Shown: one piece after another, positions 1 to 11,313 of the stretch
Layout of the letters: the number at the start of each line of letters is the position of its first letter
How positions within the stretch are numbered: position 1 is the stretch's first letter
NCBI RefSeq assembly: GCF_003255815.1
Contig: NC_037681.1
Span: 73,967,417-74,031,416, forward strand
Direction: 5' to 3'
DNA length: 64,000 nt
DNA from: Theropithecus gelada
Lineage: Eukaryota > Chordata > Mammalia > Primates > Cercopithecidae
Notes under the pieces: generated by a model
Databases searched by the model: none
Told to the model about the DNA's origin: nothing
The model's input: the letters and a program-made list of their open reading frames with translations, nothing else
Program-made: the position numbers and the translations under genes

Positions 1-39
1 CAATCAGACCGTTTCGCCTCACCTCAATTACTACCACCT

Positions 40-705
40 GGGCCCACACCAACAGCCTCTCTCTGTATTGCAATAGCCTCTTAGTTGGTCTCCTTGCTTC
101 TGGCATTGCCTCTCAACAGTAATCAAGAGGACAAAGTGATGCTAGGACAATGTTAGTCAGAGCATGTCCTATGGCTCCCCATTACATTCAGAGTAAAAAC
201 CAAAGGAAATTTTATTCCACTAGGCCCTGCATGATATTTACCCCTTTCTCCCAGAATTCACCTTCAACTTAATCTCCTACTATTTTATCCACTTGTTCAC
301 TCTGCTACAACCACACTAGCCTCCTTACTGTTTCTTAAAAATACCTGGCATACTTCCATCTCGGGGCTTTTCAGTTCTGGCTTCCTCTGCCTGGATGCCT
401 TTCCCTAAATATTCAAATGTGTCACTTCTCGAATGTTTGCTTAAATATCATTCAAGTGAGGCCTATCCTGACCTCGCTAAGATTTCAACAATGTCCCAAT
501 ACTCTGTATTATTTTTGTCCAAGCTACTATAAAAATGTACTTATACGCAATGGCTATTTTGTTCCAGAATGTTAGTTTTATACAGAGAAGTATTTTTTGT
601 TCTCTTGTTTAGAGGCATACTTGCAGTTCCTAGAACTTTATCCAGCACAAAATAGGCACACAGTAAATATTTACAAAATCGATACATGAATGAGTGTGCA
701 AAGCA
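40..705 (+). repeat. L2 LINE, 3' end fragment
   Basis: Ancient LINE2 copy in sense orientation. The signature runs through the block: a 'cttcctctgcctggatgcctttccct' type segment near 380-410 (CTCTGCCTGGATGCC), then 'AAGTGAGGCCTATCCTGACC' near 455, and the terminal 'GCACACAGTAAATATTTAC...ATGAATGAG' near 655-695, which is the L2 3' end. Divergence is high, as expected for L2. The 5' limit is uncertain because the first 60 bases are poorly matched. Confidence 0.7.
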
Positions 706-960
706 AAGGTGCTTTGGATCACATACAAAAATTATTTCACCTAAAATTCTGAGTCGAGGTTTTTAAATTTCTGATAATCCTTGCTAGTCATTTCATTACA
801 TTTCTGACATTCGCAGTGCATCCCAAAAATCAGGCTAATAGAATACTGTAGGTAATAAATTTCTGTATTGATTTCAAGGCTTTTAAAAATTGAGTTCAAC
901 ACTAAATCCATGTGTCATAAGATAAATGAAAATTATGTTAAAAAATAAAAATTTAAAAAG

Positions 961-1273
961 TGGCTGGACACAGTGGCTCACGGCTATAATCCCAGCCCTT
1001 TGGGAGGCTAAGGTGGGCAAATCACTGGAGGTCAGGAGTTGGAGACCAGCCTGGACAACATGGTGAAACCCCATCTCTGCCAAAAAATAAAAATAAAAAT
1101 TAGCCGGGTGTGGCATGAGACTATAGTCCCAACTACTCAGGAGGCTGAGGTGGGAGAACTGCTTGAACTCCAGGGGGTAGAGACTGCAGTGAGCTGAGAT
1201 TGCACCACTGCACTCCAGCCTGGGCAACAGAGTGAGACCTTGTCTCAAAAAATAAAAATAAAAAAGTAAAAAA
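961..1273 (+). repeat. Alu element (older AluS/J type)
   Basis: Full dimeric Alu in sense orientation. It starts at the degenerate TGGCTGGACACAGTGGCTCA and has both monomers, a middle A-rich linker (AAAAAATAAAAATAAAAATTAG) and a second-monomer end at CTCCAGCCTGGGCAACAGAG, followed by an A-rich tail. Many CpG positions are mutated. A clean target-site duplication is not visible because both flanks are A-rich. Confidence 0.93.
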
Positions 1274-1484
1274 TATTCTAGGCAAACCTTAAAGTTATTA
1301 TTGCTCTATATAGTCCTTTTTCCTTCTATTATTTATTGGTTGGGGAAAAAAACTTTCTAAGACATGAAGTGCTCTAAAATCTAGTGTCCTATAGAATTCC
1401 CCTTAACAGAGATTAAATCCTCTTTTCTCATTAAAAGTAATATTTCATTGTTTAATGTTATGGGATATTTTATTGAGTTATTTC

Positions 1485-1868
1485 TAAACAGTGAAACGCA
1501 CAGAGTTTAACCGGATAGTTCAGGCAGTTTTTTAAAATGTAAACATATGTGTAACTCAAATCCCTTTCAAAGTACAGAACTCTTCAACCCAGAAAGTTCC
1601 TTAGTATACCGTTCCACTCAACCCCTGCTGCGGTTCTGATTTCTTACACCAATGGCTAGCTTTGCCTGTTTCAGCATGTATTCTTATGCGTCTACATTTC
1701 TTCACTTACCATGTTTTTGAAATTCATCCATGCCATTGCTTGTATCAGTAGTACATTCATTTTTATTAGTAGAATTCACTGAATATTCCACAATTATTTT
1801 ACCTATTGTCCTATTGGTAGATTTTCTTTCTAGTTTGGGGCTATTTTGAATAAAGCTACGCGGTCATT
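1485..1868 (-). repeat. Very old L1 (L1ME/L1MC-like), piece 1 of 4
   Basis: Antisense 3' UTR/ORF2-end sequence of an old mammalian L1, including AATTCATCCATGCCATTGC and CTAGTTTGGGGCTATTTTGA. It stops inside 'AATAAAGCTAC', and the expected continuation (autonomous text equivalent to 'tttctcttgggtaaatacctagg...') resumes near 5597. This makes it the outer host of the nested stack that ends at 12830. Subfamily is approximate. Confidence 0.6.
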
Positions 1869-2417
1869 CTTTCTTTTTTAATAGCTTTATTAAAATAAAA
1901 GTAACACACCATACAATTCATCCATTTAATGGGGAATTTGCACCCCGTGTGCAATCCAGTGGTTTTCAGCATATTCAGAGCTGTGCAATCATCACCATAA
2001 TCAAGTTTAGAAGAACATTTCACTCTTCCAAAAGAAGCCTCATACCTATTAGCAGTCAATTCCCATTCCCTTCCCCAATACCCCCACCACATCCCCACTG
2101 CTCTGGGTCCTTGTAACCACTAATCTACTTTCTGTCTCTATAGCTTTACCTATTTTGAATACCTAATATAAATGTAATCATGTAATATGTAATCTTTTGT
2201 GACTGGTTTATTTCACTTAGCAAAATGTTTTCAAGGCTCCCCCATGTCATAGCATGTATCACTACTTCATTCCTTTTTATGATCATGTAATATTCCATTA
2301 TGTGGATATAACACATTTTATTTGTCTATTCATCCTCAAATATAGAATATTGTGTGTTCCAAGTTTTGACTATTCTGAGTATTGCTGCTATGAACAATTG
2401 CCTGCAGGGTTTTCTCT
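1869..2417 (-). repeat. L1MB/L1MA-like LINE, piece 1 (3' UTR)
   Basis: Antisense L1M 3' end. It begins with ATAGCTTTATTAAAATAAAAG and carries the typical ACACCATACAATTCATCCATTT and GTGCAATCATCACCATAATC segments, followed by the CATTATGTGGATATAAC hinge. It is inserted in the older L1 piece just upstream. The same copy resumes at 2550-2595 and again from 4151 after two younger L1 insertions. Confidence 0.75.
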
Positions 2418-2549
2418 TTAAAAATTTTTTTTTTAAATTTTTTTATTTCCATAGGTTATTGAGGAACAGGTGGTGTTTAGTCACTTGAGAAAGTTCTTTT
2501 GTGGTGATTTGTGAGATTTTGGTGCACCCATCAGCCAAGCAGTATACAA
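2418..2549 (-). repeat. Severely 5'-truncated L1PB 3' stub
   Basis: About 130 bp matching the antisense L1PB 3' end: T-rich tail, TTTCCATAGGTTATTGAGGAA, GTGGTGATTTGTGAGATTTTG, then GCAGTATACAAG, where it stops. The host L1M sequence is interrupted exactly here. A short duplication, GTTTTCTC near 2409 and GTTTTTCTG at 2550, fits a target-site duplication but is imperfect. Confidence 0.7.
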
Positions 2550-2595
2550 GTTTTTCTGTGGAACTATTTTCTTATTTCTCTTGAAAATATACCTA

Positions 2596-3341
2596 GTGAT
2601 GATAAGCATTTTTTCATGTGTCTGTTGGCTGTATGAATGTCTTCTTTTGAGAAATGTCTGTTCATATCCTTTGCCCACTTTTTGATGGGGTTGTTTGTTT
2701 TTTTCTTGTAAATTTGTTTGAGTTCTTTGTAGGTTCTGGATATTAGCCCTTTGTCAGATGAGTAGATTGCAAAAATGTTCTCCCATTCTGTAGGTTGCAT
2801 GTTCACTCTGATGGTAGTTTCTTTTGCTGTGCAGAAGCTCTTTAGTTTAATGAGATCCCATGTGTCAATTTTGGCTTTTGCTGCCATTGCTTTTGGTGTT
2901 TTAGATATGAAGTCTTTGCCCATGCCTATGTCCTGAATGGTACTACCTAGGTTTTCTTCTAGGGTTTTTATGGTATTAGGTCTAACATTTAAGTCTCTAA
3001 TCCATCTTGAATTAATTTTTGTATAAGGAGTAAGGAAAGGATCCAGTTTCAGCTTTCTACTTATGGCTAGCCAATTTTCCCAGCACCATTTATTAAATAG
3101 GGAATCCTTTCCCCATTTCTTGTTTCTCTCAGGTTTGTCAAAGATCAGATGGCTGTAGATGTGTGGTATTATTTCTGAGGACTCTGTTCTGTTCCATTGG
3201 TCTATATCTCTGTTTTGGTACCAGTACCATGCTGTTTTGGTTACGGTAGCCTTGTAGTATAGTTTGAAGTCAGGTAGCATGATGACTCCAGCTTTGTTCT
3301 TTTGACTTAGGATTGTCTTGGCAATGCGAGCTCTTTTTTGG
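2596..3341 (-). repeat. L1PA insertion, inverted 5' half (twin priming)
   Basis: Antisense ORF2 3'-region sequence of an L1PA, from GCTCTTTTTTGG at its inner end to TGATGATAAGCATTTTTTCATG at its outer end. It is joined head to head to the sense half that starts at 3342. The coordinates of the two halves on L1 abut with only TCA shared. The outer edge is flanked by GAAAATATACCTA (2583-2595), which recurs as GAAAAGATACCTA (4138-4150), so both halves came in as one insertion. Confidence 0.9.
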
Positions 3342-4137
3342 TCACTGGCCATCAGAGAAATGCAAATCAAAACCACCAATGAGATACCATCTCACACCAG
3401 TTAGAATGGCAATCATTAAAAAGTCAGGAAACAACAGGTGCTGGAGAGGATGTGGAAAAATAGGAACACTTTTACACTGTTGGTGGGATTGTAAACTAGT
3501 TCAACCATTATGGAAAACAGTATGGCGATTCCTCAAGGATCTAGAACTAGATGTACCATATGACCCAGCCATCCCATTACTGGGTATATACCCAAAGGAT
3601 TATAAATCATGCTGCTATAAAGACACATGCACACGTATGTTTATTGTGGCACTATTCACAATAGCAAAGACTTGGAATCAACCCAAATGTCCATCAGTGA
3701 CAGACTGGATTAAGAAAATGTGGCACATATACACCATGGAATACTATGCAGCCATCAAAAAGGATGAGTTTGTGTCCTTTGTAGGGACATGGATGCAGCT
3801 GGAAACCATCATTCTTAGCAAACTATCACAAGAACAGAAAACCAAACACCGCATGTTCTCACTCATAGGTTGGAACTGAACAATGAGATCACTTGGACTC
3901 GGGAAGGGGAACATCACACACCGGGGCCTATCATGGGGAGGGGGGAGGGGGGAGGGATTGCATTGGGAGTTATACCTGATGTAAATGACGACTTGATGGG
4001 TGCTGACGAGTTGATGGGTGCAGCACACCAACATGGCACAAGTATACATATGTAACAAACCTGCACGTTATGCACATGTACCCTAGAACTTAAAGTATAA
4101 TAAAAATAAATAAATAAACAAACAAATAAATAAAAAA
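3342..4137 (+). repeat. L1PA insertion, sense 3' half with A-rich tail
   Basis: Sense L1PA sequence: the last part of ORF2 (reading frame open from 3313 to the stop at 3877-3879), the 3' UTR and an AATAAATAAATAAAC-type tail ending at 4137. The 3' UTR contains a local repeat of GACG(A/C)(C/G)TTGATGGGTGC at about 3988-4024. The 3' target-site duplication follows immediately. No full ORF2 is present, so the copy is dead. Confidence 0.93.
3935..3956 (+). other. G-rich tract in L1 3' UTR, quadruplex-prone
   Basis: Four G runs of 4, 6, 6 and 3, each separated by a single A. This is the polypurine tract known from primate L1 3' UTRs, and single-base loops favour a stable G-quadruplex in the sense strand. 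No function is inferred beyond that. Confidence 0.75.
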
Positions 4138-4150
4138 GAAAAGATACCTA

Positions 4151-5596
4151 AAAGCGGAACTGCTAGGTCATAAGGTAACCCTAAGTTTAACATTTTTAGG
4201 AACCACCATACTCTTTTCCAAAGTGGCTGCACCATTTCACATTCCCACCGGCAATGTAAAATGGTACCAATTTATCCATAATCTTGTTATTGTCTGTCTT
4301 TTTTATTATAGCCACCCTACTGGGCATGAAACTGTATCTTATCATGGTTTTCATTTGCACTTTCCCTAATGACTAATGATATTGAGCATCTTTTCCTGTC
4401 TGTTAGCCATGTGCACATGGTCTTTGAAAAGGTATCTATTCAGATCCTTTGCCCACTTTTAATTGGGTTACTTACCTTTTCATTATTGTGTTGTAAGAGT
4501 TCTTTATACATTCTGTACAAAAATCCCGTATCAAATATATGATTTGGAAATTGCATAGTCTATGGATTATCTTTTTACCTTCTTAATAGCATTTAAGCAA
4601 AAAAGTTATTAATTTTGGTGAATCCAGTTTATCTATATTATTGTTGTTTTTGTTTGTATTTTTGGTGTCATAATTAAGAAACCATTTCCTAACTGAAGCT
4701 TATAAATATTTACTCCTCTTTTCTTCTAAAGGTTTTATTCTTTTGATCCTTACATTTAAGCTGGTGACCCATTTTGAGTTCATTTGTGTGTATGAGTAGA
4801 GGCAGCCAACTAAATTCTTCTGCCTGTGGATATCCCATTTCCCAGAATCACTTAATACAATTCTTTCCCCCAGTGAATGATATAGGTACCTTTGTTGAAA
4901 TTAGTTGTCTAAAAACATAAAGGTTTATTTCTGGACTCTCAATTCTATTCTGTTAACCTATGTGCCTATAATTATTCTAGTGTCACACTATGTTGATTAC
5001 TGTAACTTTACAATAAGTGTTGAAATCATAAAACATGAGTACTCCAACTTTGTTCTTCTTTTTCAAGATTGCTTTGGCTATTCTCAGTCCTGTAAGTTTC
5101 CACACAAATTTTGGATTACCTTGTCAATTTCTGTCCTCCAAAACAGCAGCTGGGATTTGATTATGTTCCATTGAATCTGTAGAAAAATGTTGCCATCTTA
5201 TAAAATTTAAGTCTTCCACTTTTTCAACATGGATTTCTTTCTATCTATTTGGATCTCTAAAAATTCCTTTCAACAATGTGTGGTAGTACTTAAAGTATAA
5301 GTCTTAAACTTCTTTTGTTGAATTTATTCCTAAGCATTTCATTCCATTTTATAATATTGTAAATAGAATATTTTCATTTCATTATCAGATTGTTCACTGC
5401 TAGTACATAAAAATAGTTGATTTTTGCATCTTGATGTTTTAGCTCACAACCTTGCTAAACTTGTTTATTAGTTCTAATAGATTTTTAGTGAGGTTTTAGT
5501 ATACTCTGTCTATAATATCATATCATCTGCAAACAAATAGTTTTACTTCTTTCTTTCCAATACGGATATTAGGTGCATTTCCTTTGCACAGCTCTA
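4151..5596 (-). repeat. L1MB/L1MA-like LINE, piece 2 (ORF2)
   Basis: Antisense ORF2 of the L1M whose 3' UTR lies at 1869-2417. It continues in register after the twin-primed insert: GCTAGGTCATAAGGTAACC, CAAAGTGGCTGCACCATTT, TTGCCCACTTTTAATTGGG and so on to TCATCTGCAAACAAATAG near 5530. All frames are full of stops. It ends in reverse-transcriptase-domain sequence, so the copy is 5' truncated. Confidence 0.8.
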
Positions 5597-6053
5597 TTTG
5601 TGGGGATATACTTTTGCTTTTCTTGCTTAAGTACTTAAAAGCGGATTGCTAGGGCATACAGTGAGTATCGTTAACTTTATAAGAAGCTGCTAAACTAGTT
5701 TCCAAAATGTGTTCTATTTTGTTTTGTTTTCATTTTAGACCTATAATGTATAAGAGTTCTTGTTGCTCCATATACTCCCCAACATTTGGCATGGTCTTTT
5801 ATGCTGCTGTTAGCCATCTCAACATTAGTGTGCTTCAGTGTGTAGTGATATATCATAGTGATTTTAGTTTGGATTTCTCTCATGATCAATAATGCTAAAC
5901 TCTTTTTCATGGACTAATTGGCCATTTGCTTAGCTTTCTTGGTGAAGAGTCTATTCAAATTTTTACCCATTTTTTAGGATGTATAAGGAAATATTTTAGA
6001 AGGATTGGAAATATTTTTGTTAGTAAATTATCAATTGTCTATGTAATCAAAAT
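5597..6053 (-). repeat. Very old L1 (L1ME/L1MC-like), piece 2 of 4
   Basis: Resumes the old L1 left at 1868: GTGGGGATATACTTTTGC, GCGGATTGCTAGGGCATAC, then the ORF2 end in antisense (TTTGGATTTCTCTCATGATC). It is interrupted at 6054-6366 by an AluY with its duplication. The coding potential is lost. Confidence 0.65.
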
Positions 6054-6066
6054 AAAAATTATTTTT

Positions 6067-6353
6067 TGGTCAGGTGCGGTGGCTCACGCCTGTAATCCCA
6101 GCACTTTGGGAAGTCGAGGCGGGTGGATCACGAGGTCAGGAGATTGAGACCATCCTGGCTAACACGGTGAAACCCCGTCTCTACTAAAAATATAAAAAAA
6201 TTAGCTGGGTGTGGTGGCGGGCGCTTGTAGTCCCAGCCACTCAGGAAGCTGAGGCAGGATAATGGCGTGAACCCGGGAGGCAGAGCTTGCAGTGAGCTGA
6301 GACCGCGCCATTGCACTACAGCATGGGGGACAGAGTGAGACTCTGTCTCAAAA
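6067..6353 (+). repeat. AluY, sense, with 13-bp duplication
   Basis: Complete Alu with AluY features (GATCACGAGGTCAGGAGATTG, CATCCTGGCTAACACGG, GCAGAGCTTGCAGTGAGC). It is flanked by perfect copies of AAAAATTATTTTT at 6054-6066 and 6354-6366, so it is a single clean insertion into the old L1. Confidence 0.96.
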
Positions 6354-6366
6354 AAAAATTATTTTT

Positions 6367-6904
6367 CACATTTCTATATTGTAGATGCTTTATGTTAATA
6401 TGTGACTTTCGTGTACATTTCCTTAATGATGTCTTTTGATGAGCAAAACTTTTCAATGTTGATAAAGTTCAATTTATTACTTTTGTCTTATAAGGTGAGT
6501 GCTTTCTGAGTACTGTCAAGAGAATTTCTAGGTCAGCAAATATTCTTCCATGTTTTATTTTATAACCCTTATAGTTTTGCACTTCATGTTTAGGTTTATG
6601 ATTCATATCAAATTAATTCTTACAAATGCTATGATATAGGAATTCTGGCATTTTTTCCGTATGGATATCCAGTTGTCCCCTCACTATTTGTCGAAAAATT
6701 GTCCTTTCCTTCACAGAATTTGATGGCTTTGTAAAAAGTCATTATAGCACAAATTCAAGATTCTATGTTTGTCATTGGAACAGATTTCAGTAATATATTT
6801 GTTTTTATATCAATACCATCTTGCTTATTATAACTTTGTGACAATCTAAAATAAGGTAGTGAAAATATTCAAACTTTGGTGTTTTGTTTTGTTTCTCTTA
6901 GTCT
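6367..6904 (-). repeat. Very old L1 (L1ME/L1MC-like), piece 3 of 4
   Basis: Antisense ORF2 sequence continuing after the AluY, with GTATGGATATCCAGTTGTCC near 6660 as the clearest L1 motif. It breaks at about 6904 (TGTTTCTCTTAG), and the next expected L1 sequence is found at 11741, 4.8 kb further on. Confidence 0.6.
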
Positions 6905-7234
6905 CTTAAAAATGTATATTTTTAATTGACACATAATTGTACATATTTATGGGGTACAGTGTGATGTTTTGATACATTTATACGTTGTGTAATGATCAAA
7001 TCAAGGTAATTAGCATAACCACCACCCCGAAAACTTGTCATTTCTTTGTGGTAAAAACATTCATAATCTTCTCTTTATCTATTTTGAAACGTACAGTCCA
7101 TTATCATTGTATTGTCACCCTACTATGTAATAGAACATCAGAATTTATTTCTCCTATGTAACTCTGACTTTATACCCATTGACCAACCTCTTCCCATCCT
7201 ACTTCCCCTTCTCTCAAAAAACAAATAATCTGAT
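6905..7234 (-). repeat. L1MA-type 3' UTR fragment
   Basis: Antisense 3' UTR: TTTTTAATTGACACATAATTG, GTACATATTTATGGGGTAC, GATCAAATCAAGGTAATTAG, ending in CCCCTTCTCTCAAAAAAC. The same 3' UTR portion also occurs in sense orientation at about 11100-11300, so these are two separate elements or a duplicated end, not one twin-primed copy. Confidence 0.75.
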
Positions 7235-7270
7235 TTTTTTCAATGGGCTAGATCTAACTAGACATTTCTT

Positions 7271-10200
7271 TTTGAAAACTTTTATTTTAAGTTAAGGTAA
7301 ACTCGCGTCACAGGGTGTTTGTTGTATAAATTATTTCATCACCCAGGTATTAAGTCCAGTACACAATAGTTACTTTTCCTGATCCCCTCCCTCCTGTCAT
7401 TTTCCACCCTCCACTAGATCCCAGTGTCTGTTGTTTCCCTCTATGTGTCCATATGTTCTCATAATTTAGCTCTCAATTATAAATGAAAACAGGCAGTATT
7501 TGTTTTTCTGTTCCTGCATTAGTTTGCCAAGGATAAAAGCCTCCAGCTCCATCCCTTAGGAGGGACATGATCTCATTCTTTTTTATGGTTGCGTGGCATT
7601 CTATGGTATATATGTACCACATTTTCTTTATCCAGTCTACCATTGATGGGCAGTTTGGTTGATTCCATGTCTTTGCTATTGTGAATAGTGCTGCAATGGA
7701 CATTTGTGTGTGTGCATGTGTCTTTATGACAGAACAATTTATATTCCTTTAGGTATATAAGATATCGCCAGACTAGTTTCCACATTTTGGAAACTGATTC
7801 AGCTTTGGAGCTTGTTATTGATCTGCTCAAGGATTACATGTTTTGGAAATTAGTTTGGCAGCAGCTTATATACCCAAAGGATTATTGGGTCAAATTGCAG
7901 TTCTGTTTTTAGGCCTTTGGAGGAATTGCCACCTGGCTTTCCACAATGGTTGAACAAGTTTACACTCCTACCAACAGTGTATAAGTATTCCTTTTTCTCC
8001 ACAACTTCACCAGAACCTATTTTTTTTACTTTTAATAATAGCCACTCTGGCTGGTGTGAGATGGTGTATCGTTGTTTTGATTTGCATTTCTCTAATGATC
8101 AGTGACGTTAAGCTTTTTTTCATATGTTAAGCTCTTTTTTCAAACACACATGTTGGCTACATGTGTGTTCCCTTTTGAAAATGTCTCTTCACGTCCTTTG
8201 CCTACTTTCTAATGGGGTTGGGTTTTTGCTTATAAATTGGTGTAAGTTTTTTATAAATGCTGGATATTAGACTTTTGTCAGATGCATAGTTTGCAAAAGT
8301 TTTCTCCCATTCTGTAGGTTGTATGTTTACTCTGTTGATAGTTTCTTTAGCCGTGCAGAGCTCTTAGTTTACTTATATGCCATTTGTCAATTTTTGCTTT
8401 TGTTGCAATTACTTTTGGTGTCTTCCTCAGAAATCTGTTTGTTCCTATGTCCAGGATAGTATTGTATAGTTTGTCTTCCAGGGTTTTTATAGTTTTGGGT
8501 TTTACATTTAAGTCTTTAATCCATTTCTAGTTAACTTTTTATATGGTATAAGGAAGAGGTTCAGTTCCAATTTTCTACATATGGCTAGCCAGTTGTCTCA
8601 GCACCACTTATTGAATAGGAAGTCCATTCCCTGTTGCTTGATTTGTCAGCTTTGTTGAAGATCAGGTGATTGTAGGTGCATGGTCCTATTTCTGGGCCCT
8701 CTATTCTGTTCCATTGATCTATGTGTCTGTTTTTGTACCAGTACCATGCTGTTTTGATTACTGTAGTCATGTAGTATAGTTTGAAGTCAGGTAGTGTGAT
8801 GCCTCCAGCTCTGTTCTTTTTGCTTAGAATTGCCTTGGCTAGGCTGGGCGCAATGGCTCACACCTGTAATCCCAGCACTTTGGGAGGCCAAGACAGGTGG
8901 ATCACGAGGTTAGGAGATCAAGACCATCCTGGCTAACAGAGTGAAACCCCGTCTCTACTAAAAATACAAAAAAAATTAGCTAGGCATAGTGGTGGGTGCC
9001 CGTAGTCCCAGCAACTCAGGAGGCTGAGGCAGCAGAGTGGCATGAATCCAGGAGGCGGAGCTTGCAGTGAGCCGAGATCACGCCACTGCACTCCAGCCTG
9101 GGTAACAGAGTGAGACTCCATCTCAAAAAAAAAAAAAAAGAAAGAAAGAAAGAAAGAAAGAAAGAAAAAGAAAGAAGAAAAGAATTGCCTTGGCTATTTG
9201 GGCTCTTTTTTGTTTCATATGAATTTTAGAATACTTTTTTCTAGAAGAATATCATTGGCAGTTTGATAGGAATCTATAAATTGCTTTGGGCAGAATGGCC
9301 ATTTTAACAATATCGATTCTTCCTATCTATGAGCATGAAATCTTTTTCCATTTGTTTGTGTCATCTCTGATTTCTTTAAGCAGGGTTTTGTAGTTCTCCC
9401 TGTAGAGATCTTTCAAATTACTGGTTACTTATATTCCTAGGTATTTTATTCTTCTTGTGGCAATTGTGAATAGGACTGCATTTCTGATTTGACTTTCAGC
9501 TTTACTGTTGTTGGTGTACAGGAATGCTAGTGATTTTTGTACATTGACTTTGTATACTGAGAGTTTGCTGAAGTTTTTTATCAGCTTAAGGAGCTTTGGG
9601 GCCAAGATTATGAGGCTTTCTAGATATAAAATTATGTCATCTGCAAACAGGGATAGTTTAACTTCCTCTTTTCCTATTTGGATGCCCTTTATTTATTTCT
9701 CTTGCCTCATTGCTCTGGCCAGGACTTTCAGTAATATGTTGAATAGAAGTGGTAAGAGAGGACATCCTTGTCTTGTGTAGGTTTTCAAGGAGAATGCTTC
9801 CAGCTTCTGGCCATTCAGTATGTTGCTGGCTGTGGGTTTGTCATAGATGGCTCTTATTATTGTGAGGTATGTTCTCTCGATACCTACTTTATTGAGGTTG
9901 TTTATTTTTAATATGAAGCATTGTTCAATTTTATCAAAAACCTTTTCTGCATCTATTAAAATAATCATGCGGTTTTTGTCTTTAGTGCTGTTTATGTGAG
10001 GAATCACATTTACTTTTGTGTATGTTTAACTAACTTGGCATCTCAAGGATAGAATCTACTTGATTGTGGTGGATAAACTTTTTAATGTGATGTTGGATTC
10101 CATTTGCCAGTATTTTGCTGAGGATTTTTGCATCTATGTTCATTGAGGATATTGGTCTGGAGTTTTATTTTTGTTGTTGTTGTGCCAGGTTTTGGTATCA

Positions 10201-10440
10201 AGATGATGCTGGCCTCATAGAATGAGTTAGGAGAAGTCCCTCCTCAATTTTTTTGAATAGTCTCAGTAGGAATAGTACCAGGTCTCCTTTGTAAATCTAG
10301 CAGAATTTGGCTACAAATCTGTCCGGTCCTGGGCTTTTTGGGGGTGGCAGGCTATTTATTACAGATTCAGTTGCAGAGCTTGTTATTGGTTTTTTCAGGG
10401 GTTCATTTTCTTCCTGGCTCTGTCTTGGGAGGGTGTGTGA
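7271..10440 (-). repeat. L1P element (5' truncated), host of an AluY
   Basis: Antisense L1P from its 3' UTR (CACCCAGGTATTAAGTCCAG) through ORF2 to the reverse-transcriptase region, ending at CTTGGGAGGGTGTGTG. It sits between copies of ACATTTCTT at 7262-7270 and 10441-10449, inside a sense L1MA. A short RT-domain frame survives at 9693-10007 (residues like IILIDAEKVFDK), but stops and frameshifts break ORF2 overall. About 110 bp of misplaced sequence lies at 7757-7862, described separately. Confidence 0.85.
8842..9180 (+). repeat. AluY with (GAAA)n tail and 16-bp duplication
   Basis: Full AluY (GATCACGAGGTTAGGAGATC, CATCCTGGCTAACAGAG) with a tail of A15 followed by repeated GAAA units up to 9180. 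Perfect target-site duplications AGAATTGCCTTGGCTA lie at 8826-8841 and 9181-9196, within the L1P ORF2. Confidence 0.97.
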
Positions 10441-11313
10441 ACATTTCTTAAAATAAGACATACAAATAATCTACAGGGATATGAAAAAAATACACAGCAT
10501 CACTAAGCATCAGGGAAAGGCAAATCAAAACCAAATGGAATATCACCTTACCCCAGTTAGAATTACTGTTACAAAAAGACATAACAACAAATGCTGGCAA
10601 GGATATCAGTGAGAAAGTAAATTAGTATAGCCATTATAAACAACGTTATGGTGATTTCTCAAAAAATTAAAAATAGAACTAATGCATATATATCCTAAAG
10701 AAAGGAAATCAGTTTATTGAAGAGATATCTGCACTCCAATGTTTATTGCAGCACCATTCACAAGCCAAAATATGAGATTGTCTATCAATGAACAAATGGA
10801 TTTTTTAAATGTGGTATATACCCAGTGGAATATTATTCAGCCATAAAAAGAATGAAATCCTGTCATCTTCAGCAACATGAATGGAACTGGAAATCATTAT
10901 GTTAAGTGAAATAAGCTAGACACAGAAAGACAAAGATTGCATGTTCTCACTCACATGTGAGAGCTAAAAATGTGGATGTCGTGCAGGTAGAGAGTGGAAT
11001 GGTGGTTACTGGAGGCTGAGAATGGAAGGAGGAAATGGAAGATGAAAAGAAGTTGGTTAATGGATACAAAAATATAGCTAGATAGAAGAAATAAGTTCTA
11101 ATATTTGATAGTACAATAGCCAGACTATAGTAAACAATAATTTATTGTATATTTCAAAATAGCTAGAAGAGAATTGTAATGTTCCCCACACAAAGAAAAA
11201 ATAAATGTTTGACATGATTAATATCCTATTGCCCTGATTTGATCATTACACATTGTATACATATATCAAATCACAAGTTCCCCAAAAATATGTATAACTG
11301 TTATATATTAGTA
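10441..11313 (+). repeat. L1MA-type element, sense 3' end
   Basis: Sense L1 ORF2 end and 3' UTR: CATCACTAAGCATCAGGG, GGCAAATCAAAACCAAATGG, ATTATTCAGCCATAAAAAGAATG, ending near GTATAACTGTTATATATTAG. Its first 30 or so bases lie at about 7237-7270 (TCAATGGGCTAGATCTAACTAG), upstream of the inserted L1P. No open ORF2 remains. Confidence 0.8.

Noticed and set aside
2564..3379. 271-codon minus-strand frame as a gene
   Set aside because: It is the inverted half of a twin-primed L1PA ORF2 that reads across the breakpoint.
3313..3879. 188-codon plus-strand frame as a gene
   Set aside because: It is the ORF2 C-terminal part of the sense half of the same L1PA; its first codons come from the inversion junction.
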